Below, in pieces: positions 14,616 through 21,779 of a stretch of DNA of 23,591 nucleotides (its first letter is position 1; each line of letters starts with the position of its first letter). Location of the stretch: the NCBI GenBank assembly GCA_019417045.1, contig DXWE01000013.1:1-23591 (forward strand), read 5' to 3'. The notes beneath the pieces are model-generated. The model had not been told where the DNA came from and made no database searches. It saw only the letters and a list, made by a program, of their open reading frames with translations. A program made the position numbers and the translations under genes. This DNA comes from Oscillospiraceae bacterium (GTDB taxonomy: Bacteria > Bacillota > Clostridia > Oscillospirales > Acutalibacteraceae).

Positions 14616-15023
14616 ATGGCTGCTGCCAAGACACAGGCGAAGAAGGGCGTGACCCGTCGCCGCAAGGAACGCAAAAATATCGAGCGTGGAGCCGCGCATA
14701 TCCAGTCTACGTTCAACAATACCATTGTCACCATCACCGATACGCAGGGCAATGCGCTGTCGTGGGCCAGCGCCGGCGAGCTCGGATTCCGCGGTTCGCG
14801 GAAATCCACCCCGTATGCGGCGCAGACCGCTGCGGAGACGGCTGCTGCCGCGGCGATGGAGCACGGTTTGAAGACGGTGGAGGTCTATGTCAAGGGCCCC
14901 GGCGCCGGCCGCGAGGCGGCGATCCGCGCGCTGCAGGCTGCTGGCCTGGAGGTCACGCTGATCAAAGACGTGACCCCTGTTCCCCACAATGGATGCCGTC
15001 CGCCCAAGAGAAGACGCGTATAA
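14616..15023 (+). CDS. rpsK: 30S ribosomal protein S11
   Basis: The 135-residue S11 has the conserved STFNNTIVTITDTQGNALSW block and the C-terminal signature KDVTPVPHNGCRPPKRRRV. S11 lies in the platform near the E site. The slightly extended basic N-terminus (AAAKTQAKKGVTRRRKERK) is common in Clostridia. GTAGGAGGG precedes the ATG. Confidence 0.98.
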   Translation: MAAAKTQAKKGVTRRRKERKNIERGAAHIQSTFNNTIVTITDTQGNALSWASAGELGFRGSRKSTPYAAQTAAETAAAAAMEHGLKTVEVYVKGPGAGREAAIRALQAAGLEVTLIKDVTPVPHNGCRPPKRRRV

Positions 15024-15042
15024 TCAGGAGGTGTAACCGAAT

Positions 15043-15669
15043 ATGGCGAGATATACAGGTCCGGTGTGCAGGCTCTGCCGCCGTGAAGGACAGAAGCTCT
15101 TTTTGAAGGGCGAACGCTGCTATACGAAGAAATGCGCGATCGACCGCCGCGCCTATGCGCCCGGCCAGCACGGCCAGGGCCGCAAGAAGGTGTCGGAATA
15201 CGGGAAACAGCTGCGCACCAAGCAGTTTGCCAAACGCTATTATGGTGTGCTGGAAGGCCAGTTCCGCCACTATTTTGAGATGGCGGAGAAGATGCCCGGC
15301 GTGACGGGTGAAAACCTGCTGCGCCTGCTCGAGTCGCGGATCGACAACGTGGCCTATCGTCTGGGATTCGGCAGCTCGCGTGCCGAGGCGCGTCAGATGG
15401 TGTTGCACGGGCATGTCACCGTGAACGGCCGGAAGGTGGATATTCCGTCCTATCTGGTGCGGGTGGGGCAGACGGTCGCGCTCAAGGATAAGAGCCGTCA
15501 ACTGGAGAAGTTCAAGGCCATTGCGGAGAAGACGGGTTCCCGTCCGGTGCCGAAGTGGTTGGAGCTGAACAAGAACACGATGGAAGCGAAAGTGGTGGCC
15601 ATGCCCAACCGCGAGGACATCGATCTGCCGATCGAAGAGACGCTCATCGTCGAGTTGTACTCCAAATAA
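15043..15669 (+). CDS. rpsD: 30S ribosomal protein S4, zinc-binding form
   Basis: The 208-residue S4 has an N-terminal domain with Cys9, Cys12, Cys26 and Cys31 in GPVCRLCRREG and GERCYTKKCAI, a zinc-binding arrangement. The S4 RNA-binding domain lies at about residues 95-155 (LLRLLESRIDNVAYRLGF to VTVNGRKV). S4 starts small-subunit assembly and represses translation of its own mRNA in several bacteria. Its place between rpsK and rpoA matches Clostridia; in Bacillus subtilis the gene lies elsewhere. AGGAGGTG precedes the ATG. Confidence 0.98.
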   Translation: MARYTGPVCRLCRREGQKLFLKGERCYTKKCAIDRRAYAPGQHGQGRKKVSEYGKQLRTKQFAKRYYGVLEGQFRHYFEMAEKMPGVTGENLLRLLESRIDNVAYRLGFGSSRAEARQMVLHGHVTVNGRKVDIPSYLVRVGQTVALKDKSRQLEKFKAIAEKTGSRPVPKWLELNKNTMEAKVVAMPNREDIDLPIEETLIVELYSK

Positions 15670-15782
15670 ACCGAGCCCTGTGTCCCGTATACAGAGCTGG
15701 TTCATCCGATTATGGACTGTGGAAACATCTGTCTGCCCGTTTGGGCAGGCAGTGGTTTCTCCGTTGACAAGGAGGCTTTTGC
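15670..15782 (+). other. rpsD-rpoA spacer with CTGCCC/GGGCAG hairpin
   Basis: The 113-nt spacer contains CTGCCC (15733-15738) and GGGCAG (15743-15748) around a GTTT loop, then a second GCAG. The following GGTTTCTCC is only weakly T-rich, so it is at best a leaky terminator that could lower rpoA relative to ribosomal proteins. A TTGACA-like hexamer at about 15764 has no matching -10 box. No gene is seen. Confidence 0.45.
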
Positions 15783-16739
15783 ATGATCGAGATTGAGAAG
15801 CCCAGAATAGAAGCAATTGACCTTGCCGAGAACGGGATGTACGGGAAATTCACCGTGGAACCGCTGGAGCGCGGTTATGGCGCCACGCTGGGCAACAGCC
15901 TGCGTCGCGTGCTGCTGTCCTCGCTGCCCGGTGTGGCGGTCACGTCTGTGAAGATCGAAGGGATTCTGCATGAATTTTCCACGATCCCGGGCGTGAAAGA
16001 GGACGTCACGGAGATCATCCTCAACATCAAGGGACTGACCTTGAAGATCAACGGCGACGGCCCGAAGGTGGTCTATATTGAGGCGGAGGGCCCCGGTGTG
16101 GTGACCGCCGGTTCCATCAAATGCGACAGCGAGGTGGAGATCCTCGACCCGGATATGTATATCGCGACGCTCGGGGAAGGCGCCCGGCTGTTTATGGAGA
16201 TCACCGTGGACAAGGGACGCGGGTATGTGCCGGCGGACCGGAACAAGCAGCAGATGACGCCGGTGATCGGGGTCATCCCGGTGGACTCGATCTACACCCC
16301 GGTGAGCAAGGTCAACTACACGGTGGAGAACACGCGTGTGGGCCAGATTACCGACTATGACAAGCTGACGCTGGAGGTGTGGACCAACGGCACCATCACG
16401 GCGAAGGAGGCGGTGGCACTCGGCGCCAAGGTGCTGATCGAGCATCTCAACCTGTTCGTGGATCTGTCGGACGAGGCCTATGCCGGCGATTCCATCATGG
16501 TGGAGAAGGACGACAAGGGCAAGGAAAAAGTGATCGAGATGACGATCGAAGAGCTCGATTTGTCCGTGCGTTCCTTCAACTGCCTGAAACGGGCAGGGAT
16601 CAACACGGTGGAAGACCTGATCCAAAAGAGCGAGGACGACATGATGAAAGTGCGCAACCTCGGCCGCAAATCGCTGGAAGAGGTCATCAACAAGCTGCAC
16701 TCTCTCGGCTTTAGCTTGTATGAGGAAGAGGATTCCTGA
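15783..16739 (+). CDS. rpoA: RNA polymerase alpha subunit
   Basis: The 318-residue subunit has the N-terminal assembly domain (residues about 1-228: GYGATLGNSLRRVLLSSLPG, later the NKQQMTPVIGVIPVDSIYTPVSKVNY block), an acidic/charged linker (VEKDDKGKEK), and the C-terminal DNA-binding domain (LDLSVRSFNCLKRAGINTVEDLI, then VRNLGRKSLEEV). The C-terminal domain contacts UP elements and activators. AAGGAGG precedes the ATG. It is full length and ordinary. Confidence 0.98.
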   Translation: MIEIEKPRIEAIDLAENGMYGKFTVEPLERGYGATLGNSLRRVLLSSLPGVAVTSVKIEGILHEFSTIPGVKEDVTEIILNIKGLTLKINGDGPKVVYIEAEGPGVVTAGSIKCDSEVEILDPDMYIATLGEGARLFMEITVDKGRGYVPADRNKQQMTPVIGVIPVDSIYTPVSKVNYTVENTRVGQITDYDKLTLEVWTNGTITAKEAVALGAKVLIEHLNLFVDLSDEAYAGDSIMVEKDDKGKEKVIEMTIEELDLSVRSFNCLKRAGINTVEDLIQKSEDDMMKVRNLGRKSLEEVINKLHSLGFSLYEEEDS

Positions 16740-16789
16740 CCCCCATCGCCTATGTACGACGATGACCGATGAAAAAGGAGTGACGATAC

Positions 16790-17131
16790 ATGCCCGGAAC
16801 TAGAAAGCTTGGCAGGCCGACCGCTTCGCGTATGGCCATGCTCAGAGCCATGGTGACTTTCCTGCTGGAAAAGGGACGGATTGAGACCACCGTCACGCGC
16901 GCCAAGGAGGTGCGCTCGATGGCCGAGAAGATGATCACAATTGCAAAGAATCCGACGCTGGCGAACAAACGGCTGGTGTTCTCGTTTGTGACAAAGGAAA
17001 GCGTGTCGAAGAAACTGTTTGACGAGATCGCGCCGAAATACGCCGACCGCAACGGCGGGTATACCCGCATTGTGAAGATCGGCGCCCGTCGGGGCGATGC
17101 GGCCGAAATGGCCATTATCGAACTGGTATAA
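16790..17131 (+). CDS. rplQ: 50S ribosomal protein L17
   Basis: The 113-residue L17 starts PGTRKLGRPTASRMAMLRAMVT and has the conserved IETTVTRAKEVRSMAEKMIT segment, ending RRGDAAEMAIIELV. It is the last gene of the cluster. AAAAGGAGTG precedes the ATG. In many Firmicutes an ECF-transporter set and truA follow rplQ; here a strong terminator comes at once and the next gene is convergent. Confidence 0.98.
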   Translation: MPGTRKLGRPTASRMAMLRAMVTFLLEKGRIETTVTRAKEVRSMAEKMITIAKNPTLANKRLVFSFVTKESVSKKLFDEIAPKYADRNGGYTRIVKIGARRGDAAEMAIIELV

Positions 17132-17144
17132 AGGGCACTATCAC

Positions 17145-17193
17145 CATAGAGGGGAGCGGACTGCGGGCGCGGTCCGCTCCCCTCTATTTGCTG
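17145..17193 (+). terminator. Terminator of the S10-spc-alpha cluster
   Basis: A 16-bp perfect stem, ATAGAGGGGAGCGGAC (17146-17161) with GTCCGCTCCCCTCTAT (17172-17187), closes a 10-nt loop 14 nt after the rplQ stop. TTGCTGTTTT follows. The stem is long and GC-rich, enough to end a transcript of about 16 kb. Confidence 0.9.
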
Positions 17194-17201
17194 TTTTATT
17201 G

Positions 17202-17260
17202 TGGACAGATGCGTGTGTTATGGACAGACGCGTGTATTCTGCCCCGGACAGACAGGTGTG
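17202..17260. repeat. Three imperfect copies of a TGGACAGA(T/C)GCGTGT unit
   Basis: Copies begin at 17202, 17221 and 17245. The first two are 19 bp apart with 16 of 19 positions alike; the third is diverged (CGGACAGACAGGTGTG). They lie between the two convergent terminators and are non-coding. Origin unknown. Confidence 0.5.
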
Positions 17261-17310
17261 CCGTCTCCCTCCCGGGAATCCCGAAAAAAGCGCCCGGACA
17301 TCCTGCTAAA

Positions 17311-17348
17311 AGGTCGGAATCGGTTAGAAAGGTCGGAATCAGTTACAA
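17311..17348. repeat. Two tandem 19-bp units around AGGTCGGAATC
   Basis: The unit AGGTCGGAATCGGTTAGAA (17311-17329) is followed directly by a second copy (17330-17348) with 17 of 19 matches. The period of 19 bp is the same as in the TGGACAGA repeat upstream, although the sequences differ. It abuts the terminator hairpin of the minus-strand PBP gene. Confidence 0.55.
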
Positions 17349-17390
17349 AAGGGGGTCGAAGACATCGTCTTCGACCCCGGTCTTTTGTAT
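17345..17390 (-). terminator. Terminator of the penicillin-binding protein gene
   Basis: GGGGTCGAAGAC (17352-17363) pairs perfectly with GTCTTCGACCCC (17367-17378) around three bases, and the flanking ACAAAAG/CTTTTGT can extend the stem past a small bulge. Read on the minus strand it comes about 15 nt after the stop and ends in CTTTTGT. The T/A-rich flank on both sides could let it act in both directions. Confidence 0.8.
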
Positions 17391-17402
17391 TTTGCACCTG
17401 AT

Positions 17403-19703
17403 TCATGCAGCAGGAGAAGTTTCCTCCGGGAGCGAGGCGTCCGCCGCCGGATTCTCACCGGAGGGCACACTCGGCACCTCGGACTGTGTGGTGCCGGTGG
17501 TACCGCTGGAATCCGAACCGGTGGGATTTGAAGAGCCATCGCCTGTCGGATCGCCCTCTTCGCTCGGCGTGGTCACGGTTCCACCGTGCTGGGTGCAGTA
17601 CCCCGGTGTATTGGAGGCACGGTAGACACCGATCGCGGTACTCGGGCAGCTGGATGTGGCCAGCATACCGGAAGACGTACAATAGGCGTGCTCCACCGTA
17701 TCCTCCCGGAACTCGTCAAAATTGGCGGGGGAGAGGCCCTTGTGCAGCTCCAGCATACCGAGATTCCACAGCGATTTGACGGCCTGAGATTGCGTATAGG
17801 TCATCTCCTGGTTATAGCGGTAGCCAAACCAGCAGGAGGCCACATAATAAGGCGTACCGCCAATGGCAACCACATCGTTGTTGGCGTCAGTCGTACCGGT
17901 CTTGGCGAAGATCTCCCAGCCGTTCCAGCTGCTGGCGTATTGGCGCAGCGTGCCGCGCGGCCCGCGGATCACGCGCTGCATCAGACGGTTCATCACATAG
18001 CTGGTGTCCGGCTCGATCGCCCGCACGCCGAGAGGCTCGTTTTGGAGCAGCACGGTTCCGTCCCGTTCCACCCGGTCGTAACAATAGAATCCGTTGTAGT
18101 AGCCGCCGTTGCCAAAGATCTCATAGGCGGCGGTCAGCTCGCTCATATAGACGCCGTAGGTGAAGCCGCCGAGCCCGAGAGGTGCATAGTTGATGTCGCT
18201 GGCCCCATCCTCAGTAGCTTCCACGAGAGTGGAGAAATTCAGCACATCCGTCAGGAAATTAAAGCTACGCTGCAGCCCCACTTCCGACAGCAGTTTAACA
18301 GCAATAGTGTTGACGGATGCCTGTAATCCCATTTCCACAGGAATGGTACCGAATTTTTCGTTATTATAGTTTGGCGGCCACAGCTCGCCGCTTGGCAGGC
18401 GAATGGTGGGTTCATCCACCAGCATGGTGGAGTAGTGGGCCAGGTTGTACTCGATGGCGAGCGAATAAGAGGCGAGTGGTTTGATGGCGGAACCGGGCTG
18501 CCGCTTGGACATGGTGGCGATATTTGACACCCGGTCGCCCGTCTTTTCGCCCCGGTCACCCACCGTGGCCACCACCCGGCCGTCGTAATCAACCGCAAAG
18601 AACGCGACACGGGGATCCTCCGCGTCCCCCTCCCGGGAGGCCGGATAGATTGATTCATCCCGATAGAGCGCCTCAATCCGCTCCTGCAGGTCCGGATTTT
18701 CGTAGGAATAGATATTCAGGCCGCCATAATAGACCATGGCCTCCGCCTGTTCGTACCCGTATCCGTATTGCTCTATCAGATCGTTGATGACGCTCTCCAC
18801 TACCATGTCGGTGTAGTAGTCCTGCGTGGAGACCATCTTGACACTGCTCTTGAAGATCAGCTCCTGCCCCAGGGCCTGGGTATACTCATCCTCCGTGATA
18901 TATCCAAGATCATACATCTTATAGAGCACGGTCTGCTGCCGGTCACGAAGGTTTTCCGGATGGTAATATGGATGATAATACGAGGGATTTTGGGTGATAC
19001 TGGCGAGCGCCGCGCACTCCGCCAGCGTCAGATCCTGGATTTCTTTGCCAAAATAATAGTTGGCGCCTACCGCCACCCCTTGGATGTCTCCGGTCAGTGG
19101 CAGCAGATTCAGATAGGCCTCCAGAATCTCCTCTTTGGTATAGTTTTTCTCCATATCGATCGCACGCAGGATCTCGGTCATCTTGCGTGTGATATCGTGG
19201 CTGTTGTCGCCGGTGAGAATTTTCACCAGCTGCTGCGTGATAGTGGAGCCGCCGTATTCGGTGGACGAGAACTTGAGAATCAGGTTTGCAAAAGCGGAGA
19301 TCGTCCGCTTCCAGTCCACGCCGTAATGGGTTTCAAACCGTTCGTCCTCGATGGCAATGACCGCCTGCTGCATATACAGCGGGATCTGGTCGATGTCGAC
19401 CCACAGGTGATTGGCGCCCTCCAGCCGGGTGAATTCCTCCCACTCACCGGTGGACTGATTTTGCGTGTAAATAATACTGGTGGTGTTGGCATTGATCTGT
19501 TTTAGGTCGGGCACAGAATCGCTGACGTCAAAATTGGTCACCACATAGACCGTCAGCGCACAGCCGACGATACAACCGGTGATCACCATGATGAGCAGAA
19601 TGGTGAGGAGGCATCGAAACACGCCTGACAGAATTTTGACGGTCGTATGAAACCAGGGCTGCTGGTACCATTTTCCCTGACGGTTTTCACGACGTTTCGG
19701 CAC
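17403..19703 (-). CDS. Class A penicillin-binding protein (PBP1A-like)
   Basis: The 766-residue bifunctional enzyme makes and cross-links peptidoglycan at the outer face of the membrane. After a basic cytosolic tail, one transmembrane helix spans about residues 24-55. The glycosyltransferase (GT51) domain shows EDERFETHYG (catalytic Glu119), GGSTITQQL (151-159) and the EILEAYLNL motif. The transpeptidase domain has SAIK (Ser405, Lys408), SVN (463-465) and KTGT (601-604). The tail beyond residue 705 is a Ser/Thr/Pro/Gly-rich stretch that may lie in the wall, and three cysteines (675, 686, 703) sit just before it. The start is GTG at 19703 with AAAGGAGG ahead. All catalytic motifs are intact. 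The family is broad, so I leave the symbol blank (ponA/mrcA/pbpF are all possible). Confidence 0.95.
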   Translation of the reverse strand: MPKRRENRQGKWYQQPWFHTTVKILSGVFRCLLTILLIMVITGCIVGCALTVYVVTNFDVSDSVPDLKQINANTTSIIYTQNQSTGEWEEFTRLEGANHLWVDIDQIPLYMQQAVIAIEDERFETHYGVDWKRTISAFANLILKFSSTEYGGSTITQQLVKILTGDNSHDITRKMTEILRAIDMEKNYTKEEILEAYLNLLPLTGDIQGVAVGANYYFGKEIQDLTLAECAALASITQNPSYYHPYYHPENLRDRQQTVLYKMYDLGYITEDEYTQALGQELIFKSSVKMVSTQDYYTDMVVESVINDLIEQYGYGYEQAEAMVYYGGLNIYSYENPDLQERIEALYRDESIYPASREGDAEDPRVAFFAVDYDGRVVATVGDRGEKTGDRVSNIATMSKRQPGSAIKPLASYSLAIEYNLAHYSTMLVDEPTIRLPSGELWPPNYNNEKFGTIPVEMGLQASVNTIAVKLLSEVGLQRSFNFLTDVLNFSTLVEATEDGASDINYAPLGLGGFTYGVYMSELTAAYEIFGNGGYYNGFYCYDRVERDGTVLLQNEPLGVRAIEPDTSYVMNRLMQRVIRGPRGTLRQYASSWNGWEIFAKTGTTDANNDVVAIGGTPYYVASCWFGYRYNQEMTYTQSQAVKSLWNLGMLELHKGLSPANFDEFREDTVEHAYCTSSGMLATSSCPSTAIGVYRASNTPGYCTQHGGTVTTPSEEGDPTGDGSSNPTGSDSSGTTGTTQSEVPSVPSGENPAADASLPEETSPAA

Positions 19704-19758
19704 AGATGCGCCCTCCTTTCCTCAAAAGGCTAAAAAAACTACCTGGCATTCCTTTCCT

Positions 19759-19787
19759 ATCTTATCGTAAACCCGGCAAAAAGTCAA
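19759..19787 (-). promoter_or_regulatory. Promoter of the penicillin-binding protein gene
   Basis: Read on the minus strand, TTGACT and TAAGAT are separated by exactly 17 bp, about 55 nt before the GTG start. This is a near-consensus sigma-A promoter. Its upstream half (TTGACTTTTTGCCGGG) matches the S10 promoter (TTGACTTTTTGACGGG) at 15 of 16 positions. Confidence 0.8.
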
Positions 19788-19795
19788 ATAACAAT

Positions 19796-19820
19796 CCTGT
19801 TAACAGGTGACAAACCTGTT
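19796..19820. promoter_or_regulatory. Palindrome plus extra half-site between divergent genes
   Basis: CCTGTTAACAGG (19796-19807) is a perfect 12-bp palindrome, and a third CCTGTT half-site follows at 19815-19820. The group lies 8 bp upstream of the -35 of the PBP promoter and upstream of the BofC-like gene, a natural place for a regulator binding site. The regulator is unknown. Confidence 0.4.
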
Positions 19821-19851
19821 GAATTTCGGCAGCGGCCGCACAGGGGATAGT
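19820..19851 (+). promoter_or_regulatory. Possible forespore-type promoter for the BofC-like gene
   Basis: GGGGATAGT (19843-19851) fits the forespore sigma-F/G -10 form GGnnAnAnT, and TGAATT (19820-19825) lies 17 nt upstream as a weak -35. The fit is partial and no housekeeping promoter is better. A nearby CCCAA/TTGGG inverted repeat (19855-19867) lies just downstream. Confidence 0.25.
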
Positions 19852-19916
19852 TTACCCAAAAATTGGGCAGACTATTGCTTGTAAAAGCATCCAAAAGCCA
19901 ACAGGAGGCGCTGTAT

Positions 19917-20267
19917 ATGGAACTCACCAGAAAACGGACCGCATGGATTGCCGGCACGGTGATGGGCGTGCTGCTGCTCGCCACGCTGTGCGTGCGGCTG
20001 TTTGTGCCGGTGTCCGGCGAGCCGGCCTCACACTCCGTCTCGGGGATCACCGACGCAACACAGCCGACGGGTCACCATATATATCGGATCGTGCGGGCGT
20101 ACGAGGGAAAGCTCGCGGTCTTTTTGCCCGGAGCCGACACACCCGAAACGGTCTATGATGTGCGGATCGCCGTGCTGCCGCCGGAGGAGCAGGAGCGGCT
20201 GCAAACGGGCGTCGAAGCGGCGGACGCCGCAGCGCTCGCCTCTCTGATCGAGGACTACACCGGGTGA
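19917..20267 (+). CDS. Small membrane-anchored protein with BofC C-terminal-like domain
   Basis: The 116-residue product has a basic N-terminus, one transmembrane helix at about residues 9-30, then a short Ser/Thr/Pro-rich linker. The C-terminal domain (about 54-115) reads YRIVRAYEGKLAVFLPG, then VRIAVLPPEEQERLQTGVE and ends LIEDYTG. This pattern of a short beta unit, a Leu-Pro step and a helix ending in LIEDY recalls the BofC C-terminal family. BofC in Bacillus holds back pro-sigma-K processing from the forespore side, but many clostridial proteins share only this domain and their role is not established. The ATG at 19917 was chosen for its AGGAGG 8 nt ahead; an upstream in-frame TTG at 19863 lacks a site. 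Confidence 0.65.
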   Translation: MELTRKRTAWIAGTVMGVLLLATLCVRLFVPVSGEPASHSVSGITDATQPTGHHIYRIVRAYEGKLAVFLPGADTPETVYDVRIAVLPPEEQERLQTGVEAADAAALASLIEDYTG

Positions 20268-20303
20268 CGAAACGGGCCTGTCTCACGGCAGGCCCGTTTC
20301 GTC
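20266..20303. terminator. Two-way terminator between convergent genes
   Basis: GACGAAACGGGCCTG (20266-20280) pairs perfectly over 15 bp with CAGGCCCGTTTCGTC (20289-20303) around an 8-nt loop. The stop codon of the BofC-like gene overlaps the first bases of the stem. It lies between that gene and the minus-strand rsmE stop, so it can serve both, although the T-runs are short. Confidence 0.85.
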
Positions 20304-20318
20304 GATTCCCCGTTGGTT

Positions 20319-21050
20319 CTATTCCAAATTGCCGGTGAGCAGCATGACCGCCGTCAGGGCGGCGATCGGCGCAGTCTCGCAGCGCAGGATCCGGCGTCCA
20401 AGCGTGGCGACAGCCGCGCCCGCGCCGGAGAGTGCCTCCACCTCCTGCGGGGAAAACCCGCCCTCCGGGCCGATGAACAGCGAGAGCTCCCGCTGCCCGG
20501 GAGAGACCAGCTCGCGCAGCGGCCTCCCGCCCGCCTCATAACAGACGACGGTTGGCTCCTGCCGGATCCGCCGGAGCGCCTCGGAAAACGGGATCGGCGA
20601 GAGAACCGTGGGGATCCGGCCGCGTCCGCACTGGCCGGCCGCCTCCGCGGCGATTTTCTGATGCCGACCCTGCTTCTGCGCCGCCCGTTCGCCCGGCTTC
20701 GCGATACTCCGCGCGGTGACAACCGGCACAATCTCCGCCGCGCCCAGCTCCACCGCCTTTTGAATGATCCACTCGAGCTTGTCCCCTTTGGGCAACCCCT
20801 GATACAGCGTGACACGCACAGACGGTTCGGTCCGGTTCTCGGCGATCCCGGTCACGGTCAGCCGGACGGTGTCGCCCTCAAATCCGTCGATCGTCGCCGT
20901 GTACTCCCGGCCCTGGCCGTCACAGAGCAGCAGCTCGGCGCCCGGTGCCATACGCAGCGATCGGCGGATGTGCGCGCCGTCCTGTCCTTCGATGTACACT
21001 GTTTCTCCCACGGCGGGCGGCCGGTCAAATTCCCTGAAAAAACGCGGCAT
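20319..21050 (-). CDS. rsmE: 16S rRNA (uracil1498-N3)-methyltransferase
   Basis: The 243-residue SPOUT-class enzyme methylates U1498 (E. coli numbering) in the decoding centre using S-adenosylmethionine. Motifs are LYQGLPKGDKLEWIIQKAVELG (82-103), an EAAGQCGR block (136-143), LFIGPEGGFS (191-200) and the knot-forming LGRRILRCETAPIAAL (217-232). The N-terminal part is the PUA-like RNA-binding domain starting MPRFF. Starts at 21059, 21056 and 21050 are all in frame; I chose 21050 for its 10-nt distance from AAGGAGG and typical N-terminus. The binding site is inside the end of tcdA, so coupling is likely. Confidence 0.93.
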   Translation of the reverse strand: MPRFFREFDRPPAVGETVYIEGQDGAHIRRSLRMAPGAELLLCDGQGREYTATIDGFEGDTVRLTVTGIAENRTEPSVRVTLYQGLPKGDKLEWIIQKAVELGAAEIVPVVTARSIAKPGERAAQKQGRHQKIAAEAAGQCGRGRIPTVLSPIPFSEALRRIRQEPTVVCYEAGGRPLRELVSPGQRELSLFIGPEGGFSPQEVEALSGAGAAVATLGRRILRCETAPIAALTAVMLLTGNLE

Positions 21051-21055
21051 GGCCA

Positions 21056-21778
21056 TCATACCTCCTTGTGACATAATCGGCGGACGATCTCCCCCGCCAG
21101 CAGCAGCCCCGCCGCCGACGGCACAAAGGACACGCTGCCCGGCGTGCGCCCGGACACCGGCTCCCCCTCAACGGGCAGCGGCGTCAGCGGCGGCTCGTCC
21201 GAATACACCACCGTCAGATGGGGAATCCCCCGCAGCCGCAGCTCCCGGCGCATGACCCGGCACAGGGGGCAGACCGCGGTTTTGGTGATGTCCGCCACCT
21301 GGAACCGGGAGGGATCCAGCTTGTTGCCGCATCCCATCGCGCTGATAAGGGGGATGTTTTTGGAATGGCATTCCTCGGCCAACGCCAGTTTTGCGGACAC
21401 CATGTCCACCGCGTCGGCCACAAAATCGCAGCCGTCGATCAGCCCCTGCCCTGTTTCCGCCGTGTAAAACAGCCGGTGCGCCTCTGCCGCACAGCCCGGC
21501 GCGATCTCCCGCACCCGATTCGCCATGGCATCCGCTTTATATTGGCCGAGGGTGGCGGTAGTCGCGATCAGCTGTCGGTTGAGGTTGCTCTCGGCGACCG
21601 TGTCGCCGTCAACCAGCACCAGCCGGCCGACCCCCGCCCGGGCAAGCGCCTCGGCCGCGAACGATCCCACGCCGCCCAGCCCCAAGACGGCGACCGACGC
21701 CTCCGAGAGGCGCCGCACGCCGTCCGCGCCGAGCAGCATGGCGGTGCGGGACTGCCAGGGAGGAACGGAGAATGCCAT
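21056..21778 (-). CDS. tcdA: tRNA threonylcarbamoyladenosine dehydratase
   Basis: The 240-residue E1/ThiF-like enzyme cyclises t6A37 to ct6A in tRNAs that read ANN codons, using ATP. It has the nucleotide motif GLGGVGS (33-39), the Asp57/Asp59 pair in VDGDTV, the NLNRQ segment (66-69), and the family-specific DITKTAVCPLCRVMRREL, with two cysteines (170, 173). The length fits the family. The start at ATG 21778 follows CAGGAGG with 8-nt spacing; an in-frame opening 11 codons upstream is inside the HAD gene and is rejected. It overlaps the first codons of rsmE (ATGA form possible). Confidence 0.93.
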   Translation of the reverse strand: MAFSVPPWQSRTAMLLGADGVRRLSEASVAVLGLGGVGSFAAEALARAGVGRLVLVDGDTVAESNLNRQLIATTATLGQYKADAMANRVREIAPGCAAEAHRLFYTAETGQGLIDGCDFVADAVDMVSAKLALAEECHSKNIPLISAMGCGNKLDPSRFQVADITKTAVCPLCRVMRRELRLRGIPHLTVVYSDEPPLTPLPVEGEPVSGRTPGSVSFVPSAAGLLLAGEIVRRLCHKEV

Positions 21779-21779
21779 T

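Noticed and set aside
13719..14987. Long open frame opposite infA-rpsK
   Set aside because: Antisense shadow spanning gene junctions; no family features.
17202..17348. CRISPR array
   Set aside because: Repeats are only two or three degenerate copies with no uniform spacers and no cas genes nearby.
17586..18326. Plus-strand open frame opposite the PBP gene
   Set aside because: Antisense to intact catalytic domains, with no recognised motifs.
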